From Pseudomonadota bacterium (GTDB lineage: Bacteria > Pseudomonadota > Gammaproteobacteria > Steroidobacterales > Steroidobacteraceae), in the NCBI GenBank assembly GCA_018261655.1, contig JAGTSG010000014.1, positions 1 to 64,000 of the forward strand: a DNA stretch of 64,000 bases, in the 5' to 3' direction. Shown here in pieces: positions 40,188-49,512 of the stretch. A program made the position numbers and the translations under genes. Numbering within the stretch: the first letter of the stretch is position 1; every line of letters starts with the position of its first letter. The notes under the pieces are model-generated. The model did not search any database and was not told where the DNA came from. It was given only the letters and a program-made list of their open reading frames with translations.

Positions 40188-41246
40188 TCAGCCGCCGATG
40201 TAATACATCTCGATCTTCTTGTGCGAGCGCTTGCGGCTGAGCGCTTTGCGCTGCTCGCTGTAGCGGTCGTCACGGGCCTGCCAGGTGCCGCGAATGCGCG
40301 CGAGCAGCTCCTCGTCGCTGGCCGCCGCGCGCAGCGGCTCGCGCAGGTCGGTCCCGCGGGTCGCGAACAGGCAGGTGTAGAGGACGCCCTCGGACGACAG
40401 CCTTGCCCGGGTGCAGTCGCCGCAGAAAGGCTGCGAGACAGAGGAAATGAACCCGACCTCGCCCTGGCCGTCGGCGAAGGTGTAGCGCTCGGCGACTTCC
40501 CCGCGGTAGCTCGCCGCCGTCGCGACCAGCGGCCAGCGGGCCTCGATGCGCTGCTTCAGCTCGCGCGAGGGCACGACCCGGTCGGGCATCCAGTCGTTGC
40601 GGTTGCCGACGTCCATGTACTCGATGAAACGCACGACCACGCCGGTGCCGCGGAAGTGCTCGACCAGGCCGAGCACGCAATCCTCATTGAGCCCGCGCTG
40701 CACGACGGCGTTGACCTTGATCGGCTCGAGGCCTGCCTCCCGTGCGGCCGCGATGCCGTCCAGGACCCGCTCGACGCCGTCGAAGCCGCCGCTCGACCGG
40801 CGGAACACCTCGGGGTCGAGGCTGTCCAGGCTGACGGTGACGCGCCTGAGCCCGTTCGCCTTGAGCCGGGCCGCGTGCTGCGCGAGCAGCACGCCGTTCG
40901 TGGTCAGCGCCAGGTCGTCGACCCCGGGGATGGACGACAGCTCGCCGACCAGGTCGGCGATCCCCGAGCGCAGCAGCGGCTCGCCACCCGTCAGGCGGAC
41001 CTTGCGCACGCCGGCCTTCACGAACAGCCGCGTGAGGCGGACGATCTCCTCGAAGGACAGGCGCGCGGCCGCGGGCAGGAAGCGGTAGTTCTCGTGGAAG
41101 GTCTCCCGCGGCATGCAATAGGGGCAGCGGAAGTTGCAGCGATCCATGACCGAGATGCGCAGGTCCTGCAGCGGCCGGCCGTGGACGTCGGACGTCCCGA
41201 CTCCGCGGGGCAGGGGCATGACGGGCGCCTTGGATTTGTCGGTCAA
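40188..41246 (-). CDS. moaA: GTP 3',8-cyclase
   Basis: [18 protein letters not shown] radical SAM motif; [33 protein letters not shown]-terminal GG. Confidence 0.96.
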   Translation of the reverse strand: MTDKSKAPVMPLPRGVGTSDVHGRPLQDLRISVMDRCNFRCPYCMPRETFHENYRFLPAAARLSFEEIVRLTRLFVKAGVRKVRLTGGEPLLRSGIADLVGELSSIPGVDDLALTTNGVLLAQHAARLKANGLRRVTVSLDSLDPEVFRRSSGGFDGVERVLDGIAAAREAGLEPIKVNAVVQRGLNEDCVLGLVEHFRGTGVVVRFIEYMDVGNRNDWMPDRVVPSRELKQRIEARWPLVATAASYRGEVAERYTFADGQGEVGFISSVSQPFCGDCTRARLSSEGVLYTCLFATRGTDLREPLRAAASDEELLARIRGTWQARDDRYSEQRKALSRKRSHKKIEMYYIGG

Positions 41247-41291
41247 GTTCTCAGCCTCGGTGGCGGGCCGGACGGGCCTTCCCGACCGCCG

Positions 41292-41657
41292 TCACTTCTT
41301 GGTCCTTTCCTTGTAGACGCGCAGCTGCTCGTTGAAGCGATCCGCGACGGACTGGGCTTCGTCCACCGCGGCGTTGTTCTTCTTGGCCTGCATCACCTCG
41401 AACTCGGCCTTGCGCGCCTCGTCGACCTCGGGGTCGGCCCGCAGGGCCTCCAGCTCCATGGTCAGGCAGGCGGTGTAGGCGGTGATGTCGGCGTCGAACT
41501 GCTTGACCGCCCGCTGCGCCGCGACCATCTGCTCGTAGGTCGCGGTAGCGCCGTCGGGAATGTTCTCCGGCGGACGGGGGTAGATGCAGGTCGCCTGCGC
41601 GGCCATGGCAGCCAGCGCGGCGAACACCGACACAATGGAAAGAATCGCCTTTTTCAT
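41292..41657 (-). CDS. Exported protein of unknown function
   Basis: 121 aa, signal peptide MKKAILSIVSVFAALAAMAAQA then CIYPRPPENIPDGATATYEQMVAAQRAVKQFDADI. Confidence 0.6.
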   Translation of the reverse strand: MKKAILSIVSVFAALAAMAAQATCIYPRPPENIPDGATATYEQMVAAQRAVKQFDADITAYTACLTMELEALRADPEVDEARKAEFEVMQAKKNNAAVDEAQSVADRFNEQLRVYKERTKK

Positions 41658-41792
41658 CAGCAGGTTACCTCGGCAAAACGACAGCTTCGACCCGGCAGTG
41701 GGCCGGTGGGCAGTCTAGCGTAACCGGGCCGGACGGGCAGGGCCAGCCTCGAGCAGCAACCGCCGCGCCCGCGCCCCCTGCGCAGGGATTCC

Positions 41793-42140
41793 CTACAGGA
41801 GCACCTCGACCCGTCCTTCCACGACCCGAACCGGGAAACAGGCGAGCGGCCTGTGCGCCGGTCCGCCGAGGACACGGCCGTCGCGGACGTCGAACGAGGC
41901 GCCGTGCAAGGGACACACCAGCCGGCAGCCGCGCAGTCGGCCCTCGCTCATGTGCGCCTCGGCGTGGGTGCAGGTGTCCTCGAGGGCATACAGGCCTTCG
42001 CGTGTCGCGCACAACACCACGCGGCGGCCGTCCACCTGGAACCCGTGGGGGAGTCCCGCGATGAGATCCGCATGCGACGCCAGCGGATACCATCGGCCGT
42101 TGGTGTCGGGTGCGGATTCGTGATCGCCGGGACAACACAT
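41793..42140 (-). CDS. Rieske [2Fe-2S] protein (non-heme iron oxygenase ferredoxin subunit type)
   Basis: DTCTHAEAHMSEGRLRGCRLVCPLHGASFDVRDG (C-x-H, CPLH). Confidence 0.9.
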   Translation of the reverse strand: MCCPGDHESAPDTNGRWYPLASHADLIAGLPHGFQVDGRRVVLCATREGLYALEDTCTHAEAHMSEGRLRGCRLVCPLHGASFDVRDGRVLGGPAHRPLACFPVRVVEGRVEVLL

Positions 42141-42193
42141 CGTTGGGCGCCTACAATAACAGACGCCGTGCTGCCGCCCGATGATGGACCGGA

Positions 42194-44068
42194 TTGAACC
42201 CTTCCCCGACTGCACCGATCCCCGACTCGCGGCTCACGCTGGCCGCGCTCGGCGTCGTGTTCGGGGACATCGGGACCAGCCCGCTTTACGCCTTCAGGAC
42301 CTGTTTTGACGAGTTGCACGGCACGCTTCCCACCGAGGAAAACGTGCTCGGCCTCCTCTCGCTGATCGTCTGGGCGCTGACGGCCGTCATCACCGTCAAG
42401 TACGTGATGATCATCCTGCGGGCCGACAACCGTGGTGAGGGCGGTGCGCTGGCGCTGATGGCGCTGGTGCTGTCGGGACGTTCCCGCGTGCCGCGCCGCT
42501 GGATGCTCCTGCTCGGCATCCTCGGCACCACGCTGTTCTTCAGTGACGGTGCAATCACGCCAGCCATCTCCGTCCTTTCTGCGGTGGAGGGGCTCGAGGT
42601 GATCAATGACGAGATGGAAGGCGTCGTGATCCCGCTCGTGATCGCCATCCTGGTGGGCCTGTTCGCCGTCCAGCGCCACGGGACCGGTGCGATCGGGCAG
42701 CTCTTCGGCCCGCTGATGATGATCTGGTTCGTCGTGCTGGCACTGCTGGGGCTCCGGTGGATCGCCGTGAACCCGGTGGTGCTCCATGCGGTGGATCCGA
42801 CCCACGCCGTGCGTTTTCTGCTCACCCACCGCAGCGAATCGCTGATCGTGATGGCCGCCGTCTTTCTGGCGGTGACCGGCGGAGAGGCGCTGTATGCGGA
42901 CATGGGGCACTTCGGCCGCCGCCCGATCCGCCTGGCATGGTTCTGTGTGGTGCTGCCCGCACTCGTGCTCAATTACTTCGGGCAGGGCGCGAGGGTGCTC
43001 GCGGACCCGTATGCTGTCGTGAGTCCGTTCTTCCTGCTGGCACCCAAGTGGGGCCAGATACCCCTGGTGCTCCTCTCGACCGCCGCGACGGTCATCGCTT
43101 CCCAGGCCGTGATCTCCGGCGTCTTCTCGATCGCCCACCAGGCATTGCGGCTCGGACTGTTGCCCCGGTTCCTGGTGGTGCATTCGTCCGGCGAGTCCGC
43201 TGGACAGGTCTTTGTGCCCGGCGCAAACCGGATCCTGCTGGTGGCGACCATAGGGCTCGTGCTGGCATTTGGTTCCTCCGAGGCGCTGGCCTCCGCCTAC
43301 GGCATCGCGATCGCCCTGGCCATGCTCATCGACAGCATCCTCGTGGTGGCCTGGTTGTCGGATGGCGCGGACCGGCGGACACGCGCGCTCCTGGCCGTCA
43401 TGGCCGTGGCGGTCCTGCTGGACCTCGCGTTCCTCGCTGCCAACAGCCTGAAGATCCCGCACGGCGGCTGGTTGCCCCTGTTCGCGGGCACCTGCTTCAT
43501 GGGCCTCATGCTGACGTGGCAGGCCGGCAGGCTGACCGTACTCGACCGCGCCACGCGACGCAGGATGCCGATGCGCGAGCTCATGGCGAGGGCGAACGAT
43601 GTCAGCCGCCTGCGCGTTCCCGGGACGGCGGTCTACCTCAGCGGCAGCACCGAGACGGTGCCTGGCGCACTGCACCGCATGCTGGAAATCCAGGGCTTCC
43701 TGCATGAGCGGGTCGTGCTGCTCACCATCGAGACCGGCGACGAACCGCGGACCGTGAGGGGCGCGCGAGTGCGGGTCCAAGAACTGGCTCCGGGTCTCTT
43801 CCGCGTCGTGGCCCGCTGCGGGTTCATGGAGACGCCGAACGCGCCCGCGTTGTTGCGTGAGGCCGAGGCGGCCGGCCTGCCTTACCGCCCGGCCGAAACG
43901 CAGTATTTCCTGGGACTCGACCATGTGGTGGTGGCCCGTACCCACGGAATGCCGCGATGGCAGAAGCGCCTCTATGCCTACATGTCGCGGAACGAGCATT
44001 CCGCCACCGAGCACTTCAGGCTGCCTCCGGCAAGGGTCACCGAGATCGGCGAGCAGATCGACATCTGA
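42194..44068 (+). CDS. kup: Low-affinity potassium transporter Kup
   Basis: 624 aa; LGVVFGDIGTSPLYAFRTCF, DNRGEGGALALMAL; probable TTG start. Confidence 0.93.
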   Translation: MNPSPTAPIPDSRLTLAALGVVFGDIGTSPLYAFRTCFDELHGTLPTEENVLGLLSLIVWALTAVITVKYVMIILRADNRGEGGALALMALVLSGRSRVPRRWMLLLGILGTTLFFSDGAITPAISVLSAVEGLEVINDEMEGVVIPLVIAILVGLFAVQRHGTGAIGQLFGPLMMIWFVVLALLGLRWIAVNPVVLHAVDPTHAVRFLLTHRSESLIVMAAVFLAVTGGEALYADMGHFGRRPIRLAWFCVVLPALVLNYFGQGARVLADPYAVVSPFFLLAPKWGQIPLVLLSTAATVIASQAVISGVFSIAHQALRLGLLPRFLVVHSSGESAGQVFVPGANRILLVATIGLVLAFGSSEALASAYGIAIALAMLIDSILVVAWLSDGADRRTRALLAVMAVAVLLDLAFLAANSLKIPHGGWLPLFAGTCFMGLMLTWQAGRLTVLDRATRRRMPMRELMARANDVSRLRVPGTAVYLSGSTETVPGALHRMLEIQGFLHERVVLLTIETGDEPRTVRGARVRVQELAPGLFRVVARCGFMETPNAPALLREAEAAGLPYRPAETQYFLGLDHVVVARTHGMPRWQKRLYAYMSRNEHSATEHFRLPPARVTEIGEQIDI

Positions 44069-44136
44069 CGATCCGCGTTCGCACGCTGCGGGCGGACGGG
44101 AGATAATGGCGCCATCCCCTCCGATGGAGCGCCCCG

Positions 44137-45420
44137 ATGACCTGGCTCAACCGCGACGTGACCGAGATCGGCGGCCAGCGGCTGCATCCGGAGACGCTGA
44201 TGATGGGCTACGGGTACTTCCCGGGCCTGTCGGAAGGGGCGGTGAAGTGCCCGATCTTCCAGACGTCGACCTTCGTGTTCCGCTCGGCCGGCGAGGGCAA
44301 GCGGTTCTTCGAGCTGGCCTACGGCCTGAGCGAGCCGGCGCCGCAGGAGTCGATCGGACTCATCTATTCGCGGCTCAACAACCCGAACCTCGAGATCCTC
44401 GAGGGCCGCCTGGCCATCTGGGACGGCGCCGAGCGCGCGCTTGCCTTCTCGAGTGGCATGGCCGCGATCTCGACCTGCCTGTTCGCGACCTGCCGGCCGG
44501 GCGACGCGGTCATCCACAGCAACCCGGTGTACGGCGGTTCGGACTACTTGCTCGACAAGGTGCTGCCGCAGTTCGGTATCCGGACCGTCGCCTTCGACGC
44601 CGGCAAGGGCGCGCAGGGACTGCGCGACGCCGTCGAGGCCGCGCGGGAGACCGCGCGCGTCGCCGCCGTCTATGTCGAGACGCCGGCCAACCCGACGAAC
44701 GGGCTCGTGGACCTGGCCGCGTGCTCGGCGGTCGCCGACGAACTGGGGCGCCGGCAAGGATCGCGGCCGCTGGTCATCGTCGACAACACCTTTCTCGGTC
44801 CGCTGTGGCAACGCCCGCTCGAGCATGGCTGCGACATCGTCGTGTACTCGCTGACCAAGTATGTCGGCGGTCACAGCGACGTGGTGGCGGGCGCCTGCGT
44901 CGGGTCGCGGCAGGCGCTGGAACCGGTGCACCTGATGCGCACCATCCTCGGGACCATGACGGACCCGCACACGGCCTGGCTGCTGATGCGCAGCCTCGAG
45001 ACGCTCGAGCTGCGCTTCCGTAAGTCGGTGGACAACGCGACCCGGGTCGCCGGGTTCCTGCGCGGCCATCCCAAGGTCGAGCGGGTGGCGTTCCTCGGGT
45101 TCCTCGACCCCGACAGCGAGGAAGGCCGGCTCTACGCGCGGCAGTGCCTGGCCCCGGGCGCCACGTTCTCGTTCTTCGTGAAGGGCGGCGAGCGCGAGGC
45201 CTTCCGCGTGCTCGACGAGCTGCAGCTGGTGAAACTGGCGGTGAGCCTCGGCGGCACCGAGAGCCTGGCCTCGCACCCGGCGGCGATGACGCACTCGGAC
45301 ATCGAGCCCGCGCGCCGCGCGGCGCTCGGCATCACCGACAACATGATCCGGGTCTCCATCGGCATCGAGCATCCCGACGACCTGATCGCCGACTTCCGCC
45401 AGGCGCTCGCCACGATCTAG
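44137..45420 (+). CDS. Cystathionine gamma-synthase / methionine gamma-lyase family PLP enzyme
   Basis: YSRLNNPNLEILEGRLAIWDGAERALAFSSGMAAISTCLF, VDNTFLGPLWQRPLEHGCDIVVYSLTKYVGGHSDVVAG. Confidence 0.9.
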   Translation: MTWLNRDVTEIGGQRLHPETLMMGYGYFPGLSEGAVKCPIFQTSTFVFRSAGEGKRFFELAYGLSEPAPQESIGLIYSRLNNPNLEILEGRLAIWDGAERALAFSSGMAAISTCLFATCRPGDAVIHSNPVYGGSDYLLDKVLPQFGIRTVAFDAGKGAQGLRDAVEAARETARVAAVYVETPANPTNGLVDLAACSAVADELGRRQGSRPLVIVDNTFLGPLWQRPLEHGCDIVVYSLTKYVGGHSDVVAGACVGSRQALEPVHLMRTILGTMTDPHTAWLLMRSLETLELRFRKSVDNATRVAGFLRGHPKVERVAFLGFLDPDSEEGRLYARQCLAPGATFSFFVKGGEREAFRVLDELQLVKLAVSLGGTESLASHPAAMTHSDIEPARRAALGITDNMIRVSIGIEHPDDLIADFRQALATI

Positions 45421-45508
45421 GAGGGGTCAGACGCCGCTCTGTCCCTTGCGGCCCGGTTCCGCAGACACGCCTCTCCGCGGTGGTGGACAGGGTGGGGTCT
45501 GACTCCTC
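45421..45508. repeat. ~88 bp palindromic REP/RAYT-like element (GGGGTCAGAC ... GTCTGACYCC)
   Basis: Left arm 45421-45444 GAGGGGTCAGACGCCGCTCTGTCC vs reverse complement of right arm 45485-45508 GAGGAGTCAGACCCCACCCTGTCC: 20/24 identical. Confidence 0.75.
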
Positions 45509-45526
45509 TTGTGCTAAAGTTCCAGC

Positions 45527-45636
45527 CGGCCTTGGGGTGGTCTGAATGGACCTGAGACGCCGGCGGCCCCGCAAGGGGCTCACCTGCGAACCCGTCGAAC
45601 CTGATCCGGTTAGGACCGGCGTAGGGAGCAGGCGTG
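45527..45636 (+). ncRNA. TPP (thiamine pyrophosphate) riboswitch
   Basis: CTTGGGGTGG...GACCTGAGACG...ACCCGTCGAACCTGATCCGGTTAGGACCGGCGTAGGGAG matches the conserved TPP aptamer (CUGAGA; ACCUGAUCYGG..UARNRCCRGCGUAGGGA). Confidence 0.95.
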
Positions 45637-45694
45637 AAAGCTGAAGAACCTACCGCGCGCATCACCGCCTCCCGCCCGTAGTGGGAGCCGCACG

Positions 45695-47755
45695 ATGCGT
45701 GCCTGGACCGCGCTGACCGCGCTCGCGTTCCTGCCCGCCCTCGCAACGGCGGTCGAGCCCACGCGCCTCGAGGAAGTCGTCGTGACGGCGACCCTGCGCG
45801 ACATTCCCCTCGTGCAGTTGCCCGCGAGCGCGACGGTGCTCGACCGGCGCACGGTGGCGGATGCCGCGACCCAGCATCTGGAGGAACTGCTGCCGCAGGT
45901 GCCCTCGCTGTCCTGGGCGGGGGCGAGTTCGCGACCCCGCTATTTCCAGCTGCGCGGCATCGGCGAACTGGAGCAGTATCAGGGCGCGCCCAACCCGTCC
46001 GTCGGGTTCCTGGTCGACGAGATCGACTTCAGCGGCATCGGCATGGTCGCCACGCTGTTCGACGTCGAGCAGGTGGAGGTCCTGCGCGGCCCGCAGGGCA
46101 CGCGCTTCGGGGCCAACGCGCTGGCGGGGCTCATCAAGGTCAGGACGCGCGAGCCGCTGCCGCAGCCGGAACTCTCCGCCGAGGCGACGTTCGGCGCGGA
46201 CGCCATGGCCGGGGCCGGCGTGGTGGCGGGAGGCGCTGCAGGCCATGGCGGATCGGCGTGGCGGCTGGCCGTCCAGCGCGTGGCCAGCGACGGTTTCCGC
46301 AGCAATACCTACCTCGAGCGCAGCGACACGAATGCCCGCGACGAGCTCACCGCGCGCGGGCGGCTGAGGCTCGAGATCTCGGATCCCCTGCGCCTGGACC
46401 TGACGCTGCTCCACGCCGACCTCGACAACGGCTACGACGCCTTCGCGATCGACAACAGCCTCGTGACCCGCTCCGACCGGCCCGGCAGGGATTCCCAGCG
46501 CTCCACGGGCGCGGCGGCCGACCTGCGTTACGCGGCACCGTCATTCGAGCTGCGCAGCATCACGGCCTGGTCGCAGTCGGCCATCGAGGCCAGCTTCGAC
46601 GGCGACTGGGGCAACGACGAAGACTGGGCCGGCGCCGGACCCTACGACTTCTTCTCGCGCACGCTGCGCGACCGCGACACGTTGAGCCAGGACCTCCGGC
46701 TGTCGGGGAGCGCCGGGACGGCGACCTGGCTGGCCGGTGTTTACGGCCTGCGGCTTGTCGAGGATAACGCGCAGCGCGACGACGGCCTGTACCTGACCGA
46801 TGCCTTCACCAGGACGCTCGACAGTCGCTACCAGGCGACCCATGCCGCGGTGTACGGACAGGTGGAGTGGCCGGTCGCTTCGACGACCCTGCTGTCGGCG
46901 GGGCTGCGCCTCGAGCAGCGCGATGCCAGCTATGCGGACAGTGACGGCGTCCGCTTCGACCCGCGCGACCGCATGTGGGGCGGGCAGCTGTCGCTCAGCC
47001 GACAGCTGGGCGACGCGCACCACGCGTGGATGTCCCTGTCCCGCGGCTTCAAGGCAGGCGGCTTCAACATCGGCGCGGCGGTCCCGCCGGATCGCGCGGA
47101 ATTCGGGCCGGAGTATCTCTGGAGCGTGGAAGGGGGCGTCCGGGGACGCTGGGACGAGGCCGGGCTGTCAGCTGACGTCAGTGCCTTCTACCTGCGCCGC
47201 AGCGACCAGCAGGTCGCGACCTCGTTCCAGCTCGATCCTGAGGACCCGCTGACTTTCGTCTACCTCACCGACAACGCCGCGCGCGGGCAGGCCTTCGGGC
47301 TGGAGGCGACCGGCACGTGGCGTCCCGCCGAGCGCTGGGACCTGTCTGCGTCGCTGTCGCTGTCGCTGACGGAATACCTCGGCTACAGCGACGGCGAGCG
47401 CGACCTGGACGGGCGGGAGTGGGCCCATGCCCCGTCATGGAAGTATTCACTGGCCGCCACCTGGCGCCATCCCGCGGGATGGATGGGCCGCGCGGACGTC
47501 GGCGGGCAGGACGCGTTCTATTTCGACGCGAGCCACGACCAGCGGTCACGGCCGTACTCGCTGGTCAACCTGCGGACCGGTTACGAAGCCGCCCGGTGGT
47601 CTGTCCACCTGTGGGTGCACAACGTGCTCGACCAGCGCTACCCGGTACGCGGTTTCTATTTCGGCAACGAGCCGCCGGACTTTCCGGAGAAACTCTACGT
47701 CCGGCTAGGTGATCCGCGCCAGGCCGGCGTGACCGCCCGCTTCAGCTTCCAGTGA
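45695..47755 (+). CDS. TonB-dependent outer membrane receptor (predicted thiamine uptake)
   Basis: EEVVVTATLRDIPLVQLPASATVLDRRTV plug; terminal beta-barrel GVTARFSFQ; downstream of TPP riboswitch. Confidence 0.93.
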   Translation: MRAWTALTALAFLPALATAVEPTRLEEVVVTATLRDIPLVQLPASATVLDRRTVADAATQHLEELLPQVPSLSWAGASSRPRYFQLRGIGELEQYQGAPNPSVGFLVDEIDFSGIGMVATLFDVEQVEVLRGPQGTRFGANALAGLIKVRTREPLPQPELSAEATFGADAMAGAGVVAGGAAGHGGSAWRLAVQRVASDGFRSNTYLERSDTNARDELTARGRLRLEISDPLRLDLTLLHADLDNGYDAFAIDNSLVTRSDRPGRDSQRSTGAAADLRYAAPSFELRSITAWSQSAIEASFDGDWGNDEDWAGAGPYDFFSRTLRDRDTLSQDLRLSGSAGTATWLAGVYGLRLVEDNAQRDDGLYLTDAFTRTLDSRYQATHAAVYGQVEWPVASTTLLSAGLRLEQRDASYADSDGVRFDPRDRMWGGQLSLSRQLGDAHHAWMSLSRGFKAGGFNIGAAVPPDRAEFGPEYLWSVEGGVRGRWDEAGLSADVSAFYLRRSDQQVATSFQLDPEDPLTFVYLTDNAARGQAFGLEATGTWRPAERWDLSASLSLSLTEYLGYSDGERDLDGREWAHAPSWKYSLAATWRHPAGWMGRADVGGQDAFYFDASHDQRSRPYSLVNLRTGYEAARWSVHLWVHNVLDQRYPVRGFYFGNEPPDFPEKLYVRLGDPRQAGVTARFSFQ

Positions 47756-47767
47756 GGAGCTTCATCC

Positions 47768-48010
47768 ATGCACATTGCCGTCGACATCAGCCTGTACCCG
47801 CTCACGGAGTCATTCATTCCGCCGATCGAGGACTTCATCGCACGGATCCGCAGGCACGAGGGCCTGCGTGTCGTCACCAACGCGATGAGCACGCAGGTCA
47901 GCGGCGAGTTGCCCGTCGTGATGCAGGCGCTCGAGCAGGAAATAGGAGCCAGCTTCGCGGCCCGTCATCGCTCGGTGTTCGTGATGAAGGTGCTCGGCGG
48001 CGGTGACTGA
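47768..48010 (+). CDS. MTH1187/YkoF family thiamine-binding protein
   Basis: 80 aa; IAVDISLYPLTESFIPPIEDFIARIRRHEGLRVVTNAMSTQVSGEL. Confidence 0.85.
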   Translation: MHIAVDISLYPLTESFIPPIEDFIARIRRHEGLRVVTNAMSTQVSGELPVVMQALEQEIGASFAARHRSVFVMKVLGGGD

Positions 48011-48617
48011 CGCGTTACGCGACTCATGGCAGCGCGCCCTGGACCAGGCCGCGACGACCGGGCCGCTCGAGGTCGCGGCGGTGCTGCTGGGCTTCGCCTA
48101 CGTCTTCATGGCCATCCGCCAGCGGCGGGCGTGCTGGATCGCCGGAGGGCTCAGCACCGCCCTGTACGCGATCGTGTTCCTGGACGCCCGTCTCTACCTG
48201 CAGGCGGTCCTGCAGGTCGTGTACGTCGTGCTGGCGGTCCACGGCTGGCGCGAGTGGAGTCGTGATGCGCGGGTGGACGGCGTGCCCGTGGTCCGCCGCG
48301 TGTCGCTGCCGATCCACGCGGCGGCGCTGGCCGCCGCGCTCACGGCGACGGCCCTGACGGGCGCCGCCCTCGCAGCCTGGTCGGATGCCGCGGCGCCCTG
48401 GGCCGATGCGTTCGGCACCTGGACCAGCGTGGCGGCGACCTGGCTGATGATCCGCAAGGTTGCGGCCAGCTGGCTGTGGTGGATCGTCGTCGATGCCGGC
48501 CTCGCGGCCCTTTTCGCGTCGCAGGGGCTGCTCTTCACCGCGGCGCTTTACCTCGCATTTGCCGCGCTGGCGGCGGCAGGCTGGTTCGCCTGGCGCCGCG
48601 CGCCGCAGGTCGCCTGA
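48003..48617 (+). CDS. pnuT: PnuC/PnuT family transporter (predicted thiamine, PnuT)
   Basis: 204 aa multi-TM; VAAVLLGFAYVFMAIRQRRACWIAGGLSTALYAIVFLDARLYLQAVLQVVYVVLAVHGWREW. Confidence 0.87.
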   Translation: MTDALRDSWQRALDQAATTGPLEVAAVLLGFAYVFMAIRQRRACWIAGGLSTALYAIVFLDARLYLQAVLQVVYVVLAVHGWREWSRDARVDGVPVVRRVSLPIHAAALAAALTATALTGAALAAWSDAAAPWADAFGTWTSVAATWLMIRKVAASWLWWIVVDAGLAALFASQGLLFTAALYLAFAALAAAGWFAWRRAPQVA

Positions 48618-48618
48618 C

Positions 48619-49512
48619 GTGGAAGCGGCTCAGGAGCGGGACGCTCCCCTGATCGCCGAGGCGGCCTGCGCCCTCGGCATGGACAACCCGGCGGTCACGG
48701 CGCTGTCCGGCGGGTCCCGCAATCGCTGTTACCGGCTGGCGCAGGGTCCGCTCGACGTCGTCCTGCGGATCGCCGGGGACGGTGACGCGACTTACGCGGT
48801 GGAGCGCGGCGCGGAATTGCTGGCGCAGCGCACGGCTGCCCGCCAGGGCCTCGCACCGCGGCTGCTGCTGGAAGACCCTGAGCGCGGATACGTCGTCATG
48901 GAGCACCTGTCGGGCCCGGTGTGGAGCCGGGCGTGGGCCGCATCACCCGCCGGCGCCTCGCGCCTCGGCGAGTGGCTCGGACGACTCCACGCCGTCGCCG
49001 TGCCGCCGGGGCTGCGGCGCATCAGCTTCGTCGAGGTCCTCGATGATTACTGCGCGAGACTGGCGCCGGGCCTTCCCGCGGCCGCGCTGGCGGACCGGTG
49101 CGCGGAGCTTGCGCACGCGTTCGAACCGCCGGCCGCACCGGTCCTGTGCCACAACGACCTGCATCACCGCAACCTGGTCGAGTCGGCCGGCCGGTTGTGT
49201 GCCGTCGACTGGGAATATGCGGGGGCCGGTGATCCGGTCATGGACCTGGCCGGGTACGTCGCCTACCACGACCTCTCTGGAGACGCCACGCGGTCGCTGC
49301 TCGCAGCTTACGCGGCGCACGGGTATGCCCCTACCCGGGAGTCCCTGTCGCAGGCACGCTGGTTGTTCGAGGCGGTGTGGTGGGCATGGCTCGAACTCCT
49401 GAGACGGGAGACGGGCGCCGAGCCGCCGGAGCTGGCTGCCACGCGCGCCGGCCTGGAGCGGCGCCTCGCGCGCCCGGCGCGGGAGGCCGGGACGCCTAAG
49501 GCACCGACCTGA
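48619..49512 (+). CDS. Choline/aminoglycoside-kinase-fold phosphotransferase (predicted thiamine kinase)
   Basis: LSGGSRNRCYRLAQGPLDVVLRIAG; PVLCHNDLHHRNLVESAGRLCAVDWEYAGAGDPVMDLAGYV; GTG start adjoining pnuT. Confidence 0.85.
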   Translation: MEAAQERDAPLIAEAACALGMDNPAVTALSGGSRNRCYRLAQGPLDVVLRIAGDGDATYAVERGAELLAQRTAARQGLAPRLLLEDPERGYVVMEHLSGPVWSRAWAASPAGASRLGEWLGRLHAVAVPPGLRRISFVEVLDDYCARLAPGLPAAALADRCAELAHAFEPPAAPVLCHNDLHHRNLVESAGRLCAVDWEYAGAGDPVMDLAGYVAYHDLSGDATRSLLAAYAAHGYAPTRESLSQARWLFEAVWWAWLELLRRETGAEPPELAATRAGLERRLARPAREAGTPKAPT

